DNA from: Sphingobium yanoikuyae
GTDB lineage: Bacteria; Pseudomonadota; Alphaproteobacteria; Sphingomonadales; Sphingomonadaceae
Length of the DNA: 64,000 bases
Assembly (NCBI RefSeq): GCF_034424525.1
Contig: NZ_CP139979.1
Span: 3,249,001 to 3,313,000 of the forward strand
Reading direction: 5' to 3'
Shown here: one piece after another, positions 9,233 to 16,865 of the stretch
Position numbering within the stretch: position 1 is the first letter of the stretch
Layout of the letters: every line of letters begins with the position of its first letter
Made by a program: the position numbers and the translations under genes
The notes under the pieces: model-generated
Seen by the model: the letters and a program-made list of their open reading frames with translations, nothing else
Database searches by the model: none
What the model was told of the DNA's origin: nothing

Positions 9233-9401
9233 TATCGGCGTCCAATCGGGACCCCACCTTCACCGTCGGCGGTCATTACCAGCATGGGGTCGAGATCATC
9301 TCACCCGATCGTCGACCCGACATCGTCCGTCCACATCGTCATCGCCGACCATTACCGCCCATGCTCTGGGCGACCGTCAGCGACATCATGGAGATCAGCA
9401 T

Positions 9402-9580
9402 ATGGCATCACGTTCGAAGCAGCCGGAGGCAACGTCGGCCACCCATGCCCCTGCCCATGATCAGGGGGAGAGCGTGGGCGGTATCATCGAACATATCGAC
9501 GGCGAAGCTGGGGACGATGGCGGGGAAATGATGGTGCTGGACGCTGGTTCACCAAAGCCCGCAAAAGCCACCCGACAGAC
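9402..9580 (+). pseudogene. 5' fragment of a gene cut by the left inverted repeat
   Basis: The ATG at 9402 has GGAG eight bases upstream. About 60 codons of charged, Ala/Pro-rich sequence follow (MASRSKQPEATSATHAPAHD at the start, EMMVLDAGSPKPAKATRQTP at the end). At 9581 the frame runs straight into the inverted-repeat copy and then reads antisense through the neighbouring gene until 10094. The native 3' part is therefore missing. Low-complexity N-termini like this occur in DUF3489 proteins of sphingomonad islands, but the diagnostic domain is lost, so this is speculation. Confidence 0.5.
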
Positions 9581-9823
9581 CCCCGCTACCCGCTCCAGTC
9601 CTCATCAAACCCCTGAAAATCAACGAAAACCTGCTCAAAAGCGGGTCACTTCGCGTGTCTGGGACACAGAGGTGGGTCACAATGACCCGTCTAAAATCGG
9701 CCTAATACCATCAAAACAAACGAAATATTCCTCGTCAGGGTGGGTCACAACAGTGGGTCACAAACGATGGCCGCGCGGACTTTCGTTACGAGGATCGACT
9801 TTCCAGTTTCGGGTGCGGGTTCC
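9581..9823 (+). repeat. Left copy of a 243-bp inverted repeat carrying tRNA-Gly 3' end and integrase start
   Basis: Read on the plus strand it equals the reverse complement of 12921-13163, with one difference seen at 9709 (C against T). It contains the last 17 bases of the tRNA-Gly gene, including CCA, four GGGTCAC motifs and the first codons of the integrase. At 9823 the homology stops abruptly, four bases before the stop codon of the 542-residue gene. Confidence 0.95.
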
Positions 9824-9827
9824 AAAC

Positions 9828-11456
9828 TCAATCGAGGGTGGGGGCAAACGCTCTGAACGCAACAGGGCGTCCATCTTCCAACTTGATGTTCAGGGCCAGC
9901 GGTGTAGCTTCAGTCGCGGCCTTCTGGGACGCACTGCTGAGCCCATCGAGAATATTGTCTTGCCCCTGCATCGCCCGGTTCAACAGCATATTCTCTTGAC
10001 TGAGAAGCTGGCCTCTCAATTCGAGGGACGACACCACCTGAATTTTCTCACGAAAATCTCGATCCAACGCGGCGGTGGCGTCACCAGAAGGTGAGAATGC
10101 GTCCAGAACATCCTTGATATCATTCAATCGCGACCGCTTACCTGCTTCACGACCGGGAAATGCGCACAACAGCATATATGCGCAGGCACGGGCCCGGATG
10201 CACAGGAACAGTTCATCGTAAGCCTTGTCGAGCGAAACGAGTCGATCTTGGATAGCCTTGGCGTATTTGCCGCTACCCCATCCTTCCTTTTTGATCGCAC
10301 GAAGAGCAACGATTTGGTCGCGAACCTCTTCACTGAGATGATCCTGCACACGCATCAAATCGATTTCGTGTCGTTCAAGCGAATGCAAAACTTCCTCAGC
10401 CAACTCACCTGTCAGCACAGATTCAGCGATCTGCTGAAAATATCGAATCGAGCCAGTCAGAATCGAGCGCCGTTCGCCTTTTTGGAATTTCGATATGTCG
10501 CTGAGAGAGGTTTTAATTTCCGCCAGACTCTTTTCGATCTGTTCAAGCTTTTGCTGCTCTATCATGGCACTAGCCAAAACCAGAACGGCGGTCGGCCCAA
10601 CTAGACTTGCGACAGACACGTGGCCCAAGCTTTTAACAATGCCCTGTTGCCCCGCCTGCACAATTGATGCGGTGGCATTTTTGGCTCCTTCTTTCCACAA
10701 GGTGTCATTACGCAACATCTGCACACCTGCCATCACGGGCTGGATGGCTTCCAGCATCGGATACAAGAGACCTGACACCTTTGTGTTTTGGTTCACCTCT
10801 AGCCATCCCGCACCATCCGCCGGAAGATTGGCCATCGACAGAAAGGGTTCGCCTTCCCCCATGTGAATGACCAATGCGTCGGAACCATCGCCAGCGGATA
10901 CCAGATTACAATCCAGTCGATCTGGCTCGTGTCTCGACATCCGCCCTTCATCCACGAGCTTGCGGCGGAGATATCCCAATTGCAGCAGTGCCGATGCGAA
11001 CGGCTGCCATGCGTCGGAACTGAGTATGCCGCTGGCGGCACGAGATGCTGCGGCTGCTGCTTCTTCAACGATCCGCTGACGGTCAATGATTGGAACAGTC
11101 AGAATATGCTGGCTGGCAAAGCAGTTGAGGAGATTCGCCTCATTTTTAGAGTTATCCCCGACGTCAATCGAGAGCCCTATCTGCTTGCTAACCCCCTCCA
11201 GCATTGCGGAGTATGTAGGCCGTTGCCCATCGCTGCGAGCAAGTGCCGTCAACGCAAGCCGATACACTTCGTCACCAATTTGATCGGCATATTTCCCGTG
11301 GTCCGGAGCATAGCGTTCGAATGCACGCGTCAGCTTGAAGGCGCTCGCTGGCGAGGCAACCAGCATATTTACAATCGGCGCGATTTCGTCGTTGGTGCAG
11401 CGTTCGAGTATATCATAGATATCACTACATAATTCAGCGCTACCCGATTCGCTCAT
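9828..11456 (-). CDS. 542-residue protein with YaaW/DUF3944-like N-terminus; possible defence or toxin protein
   Basis: The N-terminal 110 residues (DILERCTNDEIAPIVNML, then YAPDHGKYADQIGDEVYRL, then PTYSAMLEGVSKQIGLSI) follow the pattern of the YaaW/DUF3944 family. A hydrophobic stretch near residues 282-305 (VASLVGPTAVLVLASAMI) precedes a likely coiled coil (EQQKLEQIEKSLAEIKTSL), and the remaining half is helical. The ATG at 11456 is preferred over the GTG at 11462, with a GGGGG run upstream. It sits between the integrase and the left inverted repeat as the only other gene of that segment. Membrane association is possible. The function is unknown, and a defence role is only suggested by the island setting. 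Confidence 0.75.
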   Translation of the reverse strand: MSESGSAELCSDIYDILERCTNDEIAPIVNMLVASPASAFKLTRAFERYAPDHGKYADQIGDEVYRLALTALARSDGQRPTYSAMLEGVSKQIGLSIDVGDNSKNEANLLNCFASQHILTVPIIDRQRIVEEAAAAASRAASGILSSDAWQPFASALLQLGYLRRKLVDEGRMSRHEPDRLDCNLVSAGDGSDALVIHMGEGEPFLSMANLPADGAGWLEVNQNTKVSGLLYPMLEAIQPVMAGVQMLRNDTLWKEGAKNATASIVQAGQQGIVKSLGHVSVASLVGPTAVLVLASAMIEQQKLEQIEKSLAEIKTSLSDISKFQKGERRSILTGSIRYFQQIAESVLTGELAEEVLHSLERHEIDLMRVQDHLSEEVRDQIVALRAIKKEGWGSGKYAKAIQDRLVSLDKAYDELFLCIRARACAYMLLCAFPGREAGKRSRLNDIKDVLDAFSPSGDATAALDRDFREKIQVVSSLELRGQLLSQENMLLNRAMQGQDNILDGLSSASQKAATEATPLALNIKLEDGRPVAFRAFAPTLD

Positions 11457-11551
11457 CTGCACTTGCCCCCGTAATGAGATTCCTCAACGTGTTAGCTACG
11501 TTGTTGATTCCGGGATAGAGGCACAACAGGTCAGTTCGCATCGGCACCCCG

Positions 11552-13072
11552 TCATTTCTGCATCAGATGGGACAAATCCAGACCGGGATATTCGATTTTC
11601 GCAATGGCATCGTAAAGAACTCTCGGATGGTAGCCCGCGCCATAAGCATCTGCTGCCTCGCTCTCCCCTGCACCAGTAGTCCACCCCCCGAGTCTCAGCA
11701 CGATGTCTCGCTCAATGCGGGCATTTCTCGCCGCGTCGCGGAAACCATGCCGGAACGAATGAAAGCATGTCAGCGGTGCATTCGCTGACGCGCTGACAAG
11801 AAATCGCGAAAACCATCGAGAATATGCGACTGAGCGAAATCCTTTTGCACCGAGAGGTAGATCATCAAAAAGTTTCCGCGCGCCGCTTATTCGCTTCTGC
11901 TCAACAAAATCCATGAAATTGAGCCGAAGCAAAATTGGATGGATTGGCACGATCCGGGCACTTGCCTTGTTTTTGAGTGATTTGTCTCTCTCACCAGTCA
12001 AGCTATCTTCAGTGATCACGAAACACGCGATACCATCAATGATCCTGATATCAGCCACATCCAACTGACAGACCTCATTTAGTCTCGCGCCAGATAGCAT
12101 TCCGATGAGCGCCACGAAGTATCTGGCACCCGTCGCAATAACAGGCCCCGGCATAGCATACCCGCCCTCCTGATCCTTGCATCCCGTATAGACCGGGGCT
12201 GCGAAAATCCGTTGGAGTTGTTGGAGAGAAAATGGCCGTCGCCGATCTTGAGGGTGAACCGTTTCGGCAAGCTGCAAGCCTTTTGACGGATTGCGGCCAA
12301 TATATTCTTCCGCCACTGCCCAGTTCAGCAGGCTGCTAAAACGCGCCATATAGGCATTTAGATTTGTCGGGTTGATTGTCCTGACCTGCCGGTCAGATTT
12401 TCCCAGTGCTGCGGCATCGCGTGCGGATAGATCACTGTATATCTTGCTGAAGTTGACCGGCAACCAACGAAGGGTTTCGAACAAATCGCGACACGTTTCG
12501 CGCGTTATATCGGTGACCGGGGTTGAGGCACCGATGACATCCTCGACAACCCTGCGTGTTGTTTGATGGGCCAGCATCGTTCGCGCGCACCTTCGGCGCG
12601 TGGGATCATCGAGATATCGCTGGTAGATAGCAGAAAGTGTAGGCCCGGCAGGACGCTCTTCTTCTCTCGGTGATGGCATAGCAGGCTCACTGCTGACGGA
12701 TGCAATGGATGACTGCCCCGTCCGCGCTACGAAGCCGGTATTATCATTCGAAGCGAGTAGGCCCTCCTCATATTTCAGCCCAGCGTCGCGGCGCTTCCCC
12801 TCGAACATAGCATCGATCTCCACCGCCAATCTCTGCCCAAGCCTCACTGCCAGTGACGGACTGTCCGTCCGCAGCGATCGCTTCACATGACTGCATCCCA
12901 TCGCTTGCCGCAAATCAGCCGGAACCCGCACCCGAAACTGGAAAGTCGATCCTCGTAACGAAAGTCCGCGCGGCCATCGTTTGTGACCCACTGTTGTGAC
13001 CCACCCTGACGAGGAATATTTCGTTTGTTTTGATAGTATTAGGCCGATTTTAGACGGGTCATTGTGACCCAC
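11552..13072 (-). CDS. int: Tyrosine recombinase (phage/island integrase)
   Basis: The enzyme carries out site-specific integration and excision of the island. After a DUF6538-like segment (RGSTFQFRVRVPADLR, residues 40-55) and a SAM-like core-binding domain (about 145-260), the catalytic domain shows Arg330 (SGARLNEVCQLD), His438/Arg441 (HSFRHGF), Trp464 (LGGW) and a Tyr at 477 or 481. The longest frame starts at a GTG at 13072, giving 506 residues. The GTG at 12991 gives a more usual N-terminus of 479 residues and is equally possible. Its 5' end lies inside the right inverted repeat, 75 bases from the tRNA-Gly gene that is its presumed target. Confidence 0.93.
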   Translation of the reverse strand: MGHNDPSKIGLILSKQTKYSSSGWVTTVGHKRWPRGLSLRGSTFQFRVRVPADLRQAMGCSHVKRSLRTDSPSLAVRLGQRLAVEIDAMFEGKRRDAGLKYEEGLLASNDNTGFVARTGQSSIASVSSEPAMPSPREEERPAGPTLSAIYQRYLDDPTRRRCARTMLAHQTTRRVVEDVIGASTPVTDITRETCRDLFETLRWLPVNFSKIYSDLSARDAAALGKSDRQVRTINPTNLNAYMARFSSLLNWAVAEEYIGRNPSKGLQLAETVHPQDRRRPFSLQQLQRIFAAPVYTGCKDQEGGYAMPGPVIATGARYFVALIGMLSGARLNEVCQLDVADIRIIDGIACFVITEDSLTGERDKSLKNKASARIVPIHPILLRLNFMDFVEQKRISGARKLFDDLPLGAKGFRSVAYSRWFSRFLVSASANAPLTCFHSFRHGFRDAARNARIERDIVLRLGGWTTGAGESEAADAYGAGYHPRVLYDAIAKIEYPGLDLSHLMQK

Positions 13073-13163
13073 CTCTGTGTCCCAGACACGCGAAGTGACC
13101 CGCTTTTGAGCAGGTTTTCGTTGATTTTCAGGGGTTTGATGAGGACTGGAGCGGGTAGCGGGG
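12921..13163 (-). repeat. Right copy of the 243-bp inverted repeat (int start to tRNA-Gly 3' end)
   Basis: This is the partner of 9581-9823 in opposite orientation. It spans the integrase 5' coding region, the leader and the 3' end of the intact tRNA-Gly gene, so it covers an attachment site plus flanking integrase-binding DNA. Confidence 0.95.
12983..13101. promoter_or_regulatory. Four GTGACCC motifs in the int leader; likely arm-type integrase sites or operators
   Basis: GTGACCC occurs at 12983-12989, 12996-13002, 13064-13070 and 13095-13101, three of them extended to TTGTGACCCA or close to it. At 13056-13070 GGGTCA and TGACCC form an inverted pair. Clustered short repeats between an integrase gene and its core site are typical of arm-type binding sites. 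The same motifs are present in the left repeat copy. Confidence 0.5.
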
Positions 13164-13220
13164 ATCGAACCCGCATCACAAGCTTGGAAGGCTAGTGCTC
13201 TACCATTGAGCTATACCCGC
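13147..13220 (-). tRNA. tRNA-Gly (anticodon TCC)
   Basis: The 74-base gene reads GCGGGTATAGCTCAATGGTA at its 5' end and ends with an encoded CCA. The acceptor stem pairs GCGGGTA with TACCCGC. The anticodon loop CTTCCAA gives TCC. The T-arm GGTTCGATCC is present. Its 3' end faces the island and is duplicated, inverted, at 9581-9597. The tRNA itself stays intact. Confidence 0.95.
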
Positions 13221-13333
13221 CCGTCAGGTGACGCGCCCTGCCATCATTCACCGGGGCTCGTCAACAGCCCATTGATGGTAAATGCGTGAGAACACCTCTT
13301 AACCCGGCCTCCTCTTTGTTCTATCGCTCGGCC

Positions 13334-14335
13334 ATGACCAACCCGTCCCTGCGCCAACTCGACATTTTCGCGCAGATGGTGGCCGCGGGCAGCCTGTCGC
13401 GCTGCGCCCAGACGCTGGGCGTTTCATCCGCCGTGATCGAGCGCGACATGGCGTCGCTGGAAATGCGGCTGGGCTATCGCCTGTTCGACGATATTCGCGG
13501 CGCGGCGCGGCTGACCCCGGCGGGCCGGCGCACGGCGCAGGCCATGACCCTGCTGGCACAGGACGATGCCGAAGATTGGGCAGAGGAAGCCACGCCCGCC
13601 CCTACCCCGCAACCTGATCCATCGCCGCCCCCGCCGCCTGCACTGCCCCCTGCACTGCCGGAATTGCTGCTGGATACGGATGCGCAATTGCCGTCGCTAC
13701 CGGCCACGCCGCCGCCCGCCAATCGCGCCATCATCCTGGCGACGCCGGCGCCGGTGTTCGGCCATTTCCAGGATGCACTGACCGCGTTCGAGGCGGCCAA
13801 TGACGATATCGCCATCACCCTGGACCTGAGCGTCCAGTCGGCGGTCGAGGCGGCGCGGGCGATCGAATCGCTGCGCGCCGACATCGCCTATTTCTATGCA
13901 CTGGAGGAGCCGGCCGGCTTGTCGTCGCGCTATGGCTGGTCGGAACAGGTCAATCTCTATGCCGGGGCCGACCATCCGCTGGCGCGCGCGGGCAGCGTGT
14001 CGCGCGGCGACCTGACCATTACCCCGCAACTGGCGGTCGATCCGCGCAACGGGCTGCGCCCGATCATCGACGCGGCGCTGGCGCGCGGCGGCGCCCGGCT
14101 GGGCCCGGTGATGCTGGAAACCGACAATATGTTCGACATCATCACCGCCCTGCGCGAAGGCGCGGGCTGTTTTGCGGCGTTCGGCCCGATGGCGCGCGAC
14201 CTGGGGCGGATGAGCGGCATTCGCCGGCTGGCGCTGGACGTGCCATTGCCCGCGATCGAGGTGCGCCAGACCGTCAACGAACGATCGCTGTCACGCCCCG
14301 GCGTGCAGGCGCTGGCGGATTTCCTCTTCCTCTGA
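13334..14335 (+). CDS. LysR-family transcriptional regulator with a Pro-rich linker
   Basis: The N-terminus (LRQLDIFAQMVAAGSLSRCAQTLGVSSAVIERDM) is a LysR-type winged helix. The C-terminal part (from about residue 130 to the end) is a periplasmic-binding-like effector domain, with NMFDIITALREGAGCFAAFG-type sequence. Between them lies an unusual Ala/Pro linker of about 50 residues including a PPPPPALPPALP run. The frame opens at a GTG at 13286, but the ATG at 13334 places the HTH at the family's usual position. The upstream 60 bases to the tRNA are non-coding. No target is evident from the neighbours. Confidence 0.8.
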   Translation: MTNPSLRQLDIFAQMVAAGSLSRCAQTLGVSSAVIERDMASLEMRLGYRLFDDIRGAARLTPAGRRTAQAMTLLAQDDAEDWAEEATPAPTPQPDPSPPPPPALPPALPELLLDTDAQLPSLPATPPPANRAIILATPAPVFGHFQDALTAFEAANDDIAITLDLSVQSAVEAARAIESLRADIAYFYALEEPAGLSSRYGWSEQVNLYAGADHPLARAGSVSRGDLTITPQLAVDPRNGLRPIIDAALARGGARLGPVMLETDNMFDIITALREGAGCFAAFGPMARDLGRMSGIRRLALDVPLPAIEVRQTVNERSLSRPGVQALADFLFL

Positions 14336-14469
14336 CCGGCAAATGATGGCGGAATTGCGCGGCTGATCCGTCTTGGCGGCGGGTAATATGCTGCGCGCCA
14401 TGCCGTGCAAAAATGCAACAGTTGGTGGTGAATGCGGCAGAAACGGCCATCATTTCGCCGATCGTATAT

Positions 14470-14484
14470 TGATATGATGTATCA
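14470..14484. promoter_or_regulatory. Dyad upstream of the ZnuD-like receptor; possible Zur site
   Basis: TGATATGATGTATCA has 5-base arms (TGATA/TATCA) and lies 52 bases before the receptor start. It loosely resembles the TGTTAT-N-ATAACA type of alphaproteobacterial Zur boxes. Given the His-rich receptor, zinc-dependent control is plausible but not shown. Confidence 0.3.
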
Positions 14485-14535
14485 TGACCGATACGCGGAA
14501 GCCGACCCACATATTCTGCAAGGATAAAAAGCCTG

Positions 14536-16701
14536 ATGCTTCGTTCCCCGTCGCTGCGCGCCGGCTGTGCCCTCACGGCCCTTTGCCTGGCATGGCCCGC
14601 CGCCGCCCAGACCGCAGCCCCCGCCGACACCCAGGCCGATGGCAGCTATCATGACCCGCGCAGCGACATCGTCGTCACCGCCCTGATCCTCCGCAGCCAG
14701 GGCGACATATTGTCCGGCACCTCGATCGTCACCGGCGAGGAATTGACCCGCAGCCTGCGCCCGACCATCGGCGAGACGCTGGCGCGCCAGCCCGGCGTGT
14801 CGGCAACATCCTTTGGCCCCAACGCATCGCGCCCGATCCTGCGCGGCTTCCAGGGCGAGCGCGTGCGCATCCTGACCGACGGCATTGGCAGCTTCGACGT
14901 GTCCAATACCTCGGTCGACCATGCGGTCGCGATCAACCCGCTGACCGCCGACCGGATCGAGGTGCTGCGCGGCCCGTCCGCCCTGCTCTATGGATCGTCA
15001 GCGATCGGCGGCGTGGTCAATGTGATCGACAGCCGAATCCCGCGCCGCGTGCCGGACGAGGCGATCCATATCGACGCGATCGGTACCTATGGCAGCGCCG
15101 CCAACGAACGCAGCGGTTCGGGCGAGATCGAGGTGCCGCTGACCGAGAATTTCGTCGTCCATGTCGATGGCAGCTACAGCAAGACCGACAATCTGCGCAC
15201 CGGCGGCTATATCCTGTCCAAGGCGATGCGCGAGATCGCCGCCGCCTCCGACGAGGAGGAAATCCAGGACAATGCGCGGCTGAAGGGCAAGCTGGCCAAT
15301 ACCGCGGCGGAAGTGTGGGAAGTGGCCGGCGGCTTTGCCTATATCGGCGATGGCGGCAATCTGGGCATGTCGATCTCGCACAGCGAGAACACCTATGGCG
15401 TGCCGTCGCGCCTGGAAGTGGCCGAGGAGCATGACCATGATCACGATCATGACCACGATCATGAGGAAGAGGGCCACAGCCACGAGAATGTGACGCTGGC
15501 GATGAAGCAGACCCGCGCCGACCTGCGCGGCGAGGTCGCGGTCAATGGCGGCTTCCTCGACAGCATCCGCCTGCGCGCGGGCTGGGCCGATTACCAGCAT
15601 CAGGAAATCGAACCGTCGGGCGAAGTCGGCACCACCTTCAAGAACCAGTCGATGGAAAGCCGGCTGGAATTCGTCCAGGCCGACCGCAATGGCTGGCAGG
15701 GCGCATCGGGCGCGCAATTCTTGACCCGCCGTTTCCAGGCCGATGGCGAAGAGAAATTCCTGCCCAAGAACCAGACCGACCAGTTCGGCCTGTTCACGCT
15801 GCAGTCGCTGGACCTGGGCGACACGCGGCTGGAAGCGGGCGCGCGCTATGAACATACCAAGCTGCAGTCGGACCCGGATGCCGACCTGTTTGCCGAGGCC
15901 AGCCAGCGCAGCTTCAACGCCCTGTCCGGATCGCTGGGCATCAGCCAGACGATCATGCCCGGCTGGCGCGTGGGCCTGAACCTGTCGCGCAGCGAGCGCG
16001 CGCCGTCGGCCGAGGAACTGTTCGCGCGCGGCAATCATGCCGGCACCCAGGCGTTCGAGCTGGGCAATCCCGATTTCGGCAAGGAAAAGAGCTGGGGCGT
16101 GGAAGGCACGCTGCGCGGATCGGGCAATGGCTACAGCTTCAGCCTGGCCGCCTATCACAACTGGTTCAGCGGCTTCATCTATGAAAGCGTGGTCGACGAC
16201 AGCGTCTGCCAGGCGGCCAATGGCGGGGCCGAGATGGAATTCCCCTGCTATGCCTATGCCCAGGCCGATGCCCGCTATTATGGCTTCGAAGCCGAAGCGT
16301 CGGTGAAGCTGGCGCAGGTCGGCAGCTATGCGATCAACATTGACGGCGTCGCCGACTATGTCCGTGCCACGATCAAGGGCAATGGCCCGGCGCCGCGCAT
16401 TCCCCCGCTCCGCCTGCTGGGCGGGATCGAGGCGCAGGGCGCACGACTGAGCGCCCGCGCCGAGCTGGAACATGTGTTCGAGCAGGATCGGGTGACCGAT
16501 TTCGAGACGCCGACCGATGGCTTCACCATGGTCAACGCGTCGATCTCGTTCAAGCCGCTGGCCGGCAATGACCGCACCACGCTGATGCTGTCGGCCAACA
16601 ATATCTTCGACGTGGAAGCGCGGCGCCATGCCAGCTTCCTGAAGGATTTCGCCCCGCTGGCCGGGCGGGACATCCGCCTGACGGCGCGCATCTCGATCTG
16701 A
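14536..16701 (+). CDS. TonB-dependent receptor, ZnuD-like (probable zinc uptake)
   Basis: This is a 721-residue outer-membrane transporter. Residues 1-25 form a signal peptide ending in PAAAQ. The plug domain follows (VVTALI, then ETLARQPGVSATSFG and the RIEVLRGPSALLYGSSAIGG box). The beta-barrel carries an exposed loop near 295-318 made of alternating His and Asp/Glu (EEHDHDHDHDHDH, then GHSHEN). Such His-rich loops mark zinc receptors of the ZnuD family. The barrel ends with an aromatic-poor but typical RLTARISI strand. AAGGA lies upstream of the ATG. A hairpin at 16735-16772 follows the gene. Zinc specificity is inferred from the loop. Confidence 0.9.
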   Translation: MLRSPSLRAGCALTALCLAWPAAAQTAAPADTQADGSYHDPRSDIVVTALILRSQGDILSGTSIVTGEELTRSLRPTIGETLARQPGVSATSFGPNASRPILRGFQGERVRILTDGIGSFDVSNTSVDHAVAINPLTADRIEVLRGPSALLYGSSAIGGVVNVIDSRIPRRVPDEAIHIDAIGTYGSAANERSGSGEIEVPLTENFVVHVDGSYSKTDNLRTGGYILSKAMREIAAASDEEEIQDNARLKGKLANTAAEVWEVAGGFAYIGDGGNLGMSISHSENTYGVPSRLEVAEEHDHDHDHDHDHEEEGHSHENVTLAMKQTRADLRGEVAVNGGFLDSIRLRAGWADYQHQEIEPSGEVGTTFKNQSMESRLEFVQADRNGWQGASGAQFLTRRFQADGEEKFLPKNQTDQFGLFTLQSLDLGDTRLEAGARYEHTKLQSDPDADLFAEASQRSFNALSGSLGISQTIMPGWRVGLNLSRSERAPSAEELFARGNHAGTQAFELGNPDFGKEKSWGVEGTLRGSGNGYSFSLAAYHNWFSGFIYESVVDDSVCQAANGGAEMEFPCYAYAQADARYYGFEAEASVKLAQVGSYAINIDGVADYVRATIKGNGPAPRIPPLRLLGGIEAQGARLSARAELEHVFEQDRVTDFETPTDGFTMVNASISFKPLAGNDRTTLMLSANNIFDVEARRHASFLKDFAPLAGRDIRLTARISI

Positions 16702-16734
16702 TCCGCCTCCCGGCCTCGCCCAGCGGGGCGCCGG

Positions 16735-16772
16735 TCGCTCCCTTCGCCTGCCCCTCTGGGCGAAGGGAGCGA
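16735..16772 (+). terminator. Hairpin after the TonB receptor
   Basis: CGCTCCCTTCGCC pairs with GCGAAGGGAGCG around a ten-base loop, and an A/T-rich stretch follows. There is no long T tract, so it may act as a stabilising hairpin or a weak terminator. Confidence 0.5.
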
Positions 16773-16865
16773 TTGCAAAAAATGACATTTTCGTTACATA
16801 GCGCCGATGGAACGCGCTGCGGCAGAGCATGAGGATTCGGGCAGGTCGCCCGTAAGCCGCCGATA

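Larger units (their letters stand above)
1..13150. mobile_element. Genomic island (part) integrated at the 3' end of tRNA-Gly
   Basis: A tyrosine integrase lies immediately inside the 3' end of a tRNA-Gly gene, the classic layout of an integrative element. Everything to its left in the window is accessory in nature: restriction genes, unrecognised small genes, a resolvase and a broken gene. To the right, from 13286, the genes are ordinary core types. The expected second attachment site, a direct copy of the tRNA 3' end, is not seen and would lie left of the window. That the whole 1-13150 stretch is one element is inference; more than one insertion may be layered here. Confidence 0.6.

Noticed and set aside
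9198..10094. A 298-codon plus-strand frame through the left repeat
   Set aside because: Its first part lacks a ribosome site until 9402, its middle is a copy of integrase DNA, and its end is antisense to the 542-residue gene; it is not one real gene.
14998..16830. A 610-codon minus-strand frame across the TonB receptor
   Set aside because: It is a mirror of the GC-rich receptor gene, with Arg/Ala-rich, family-less composition.
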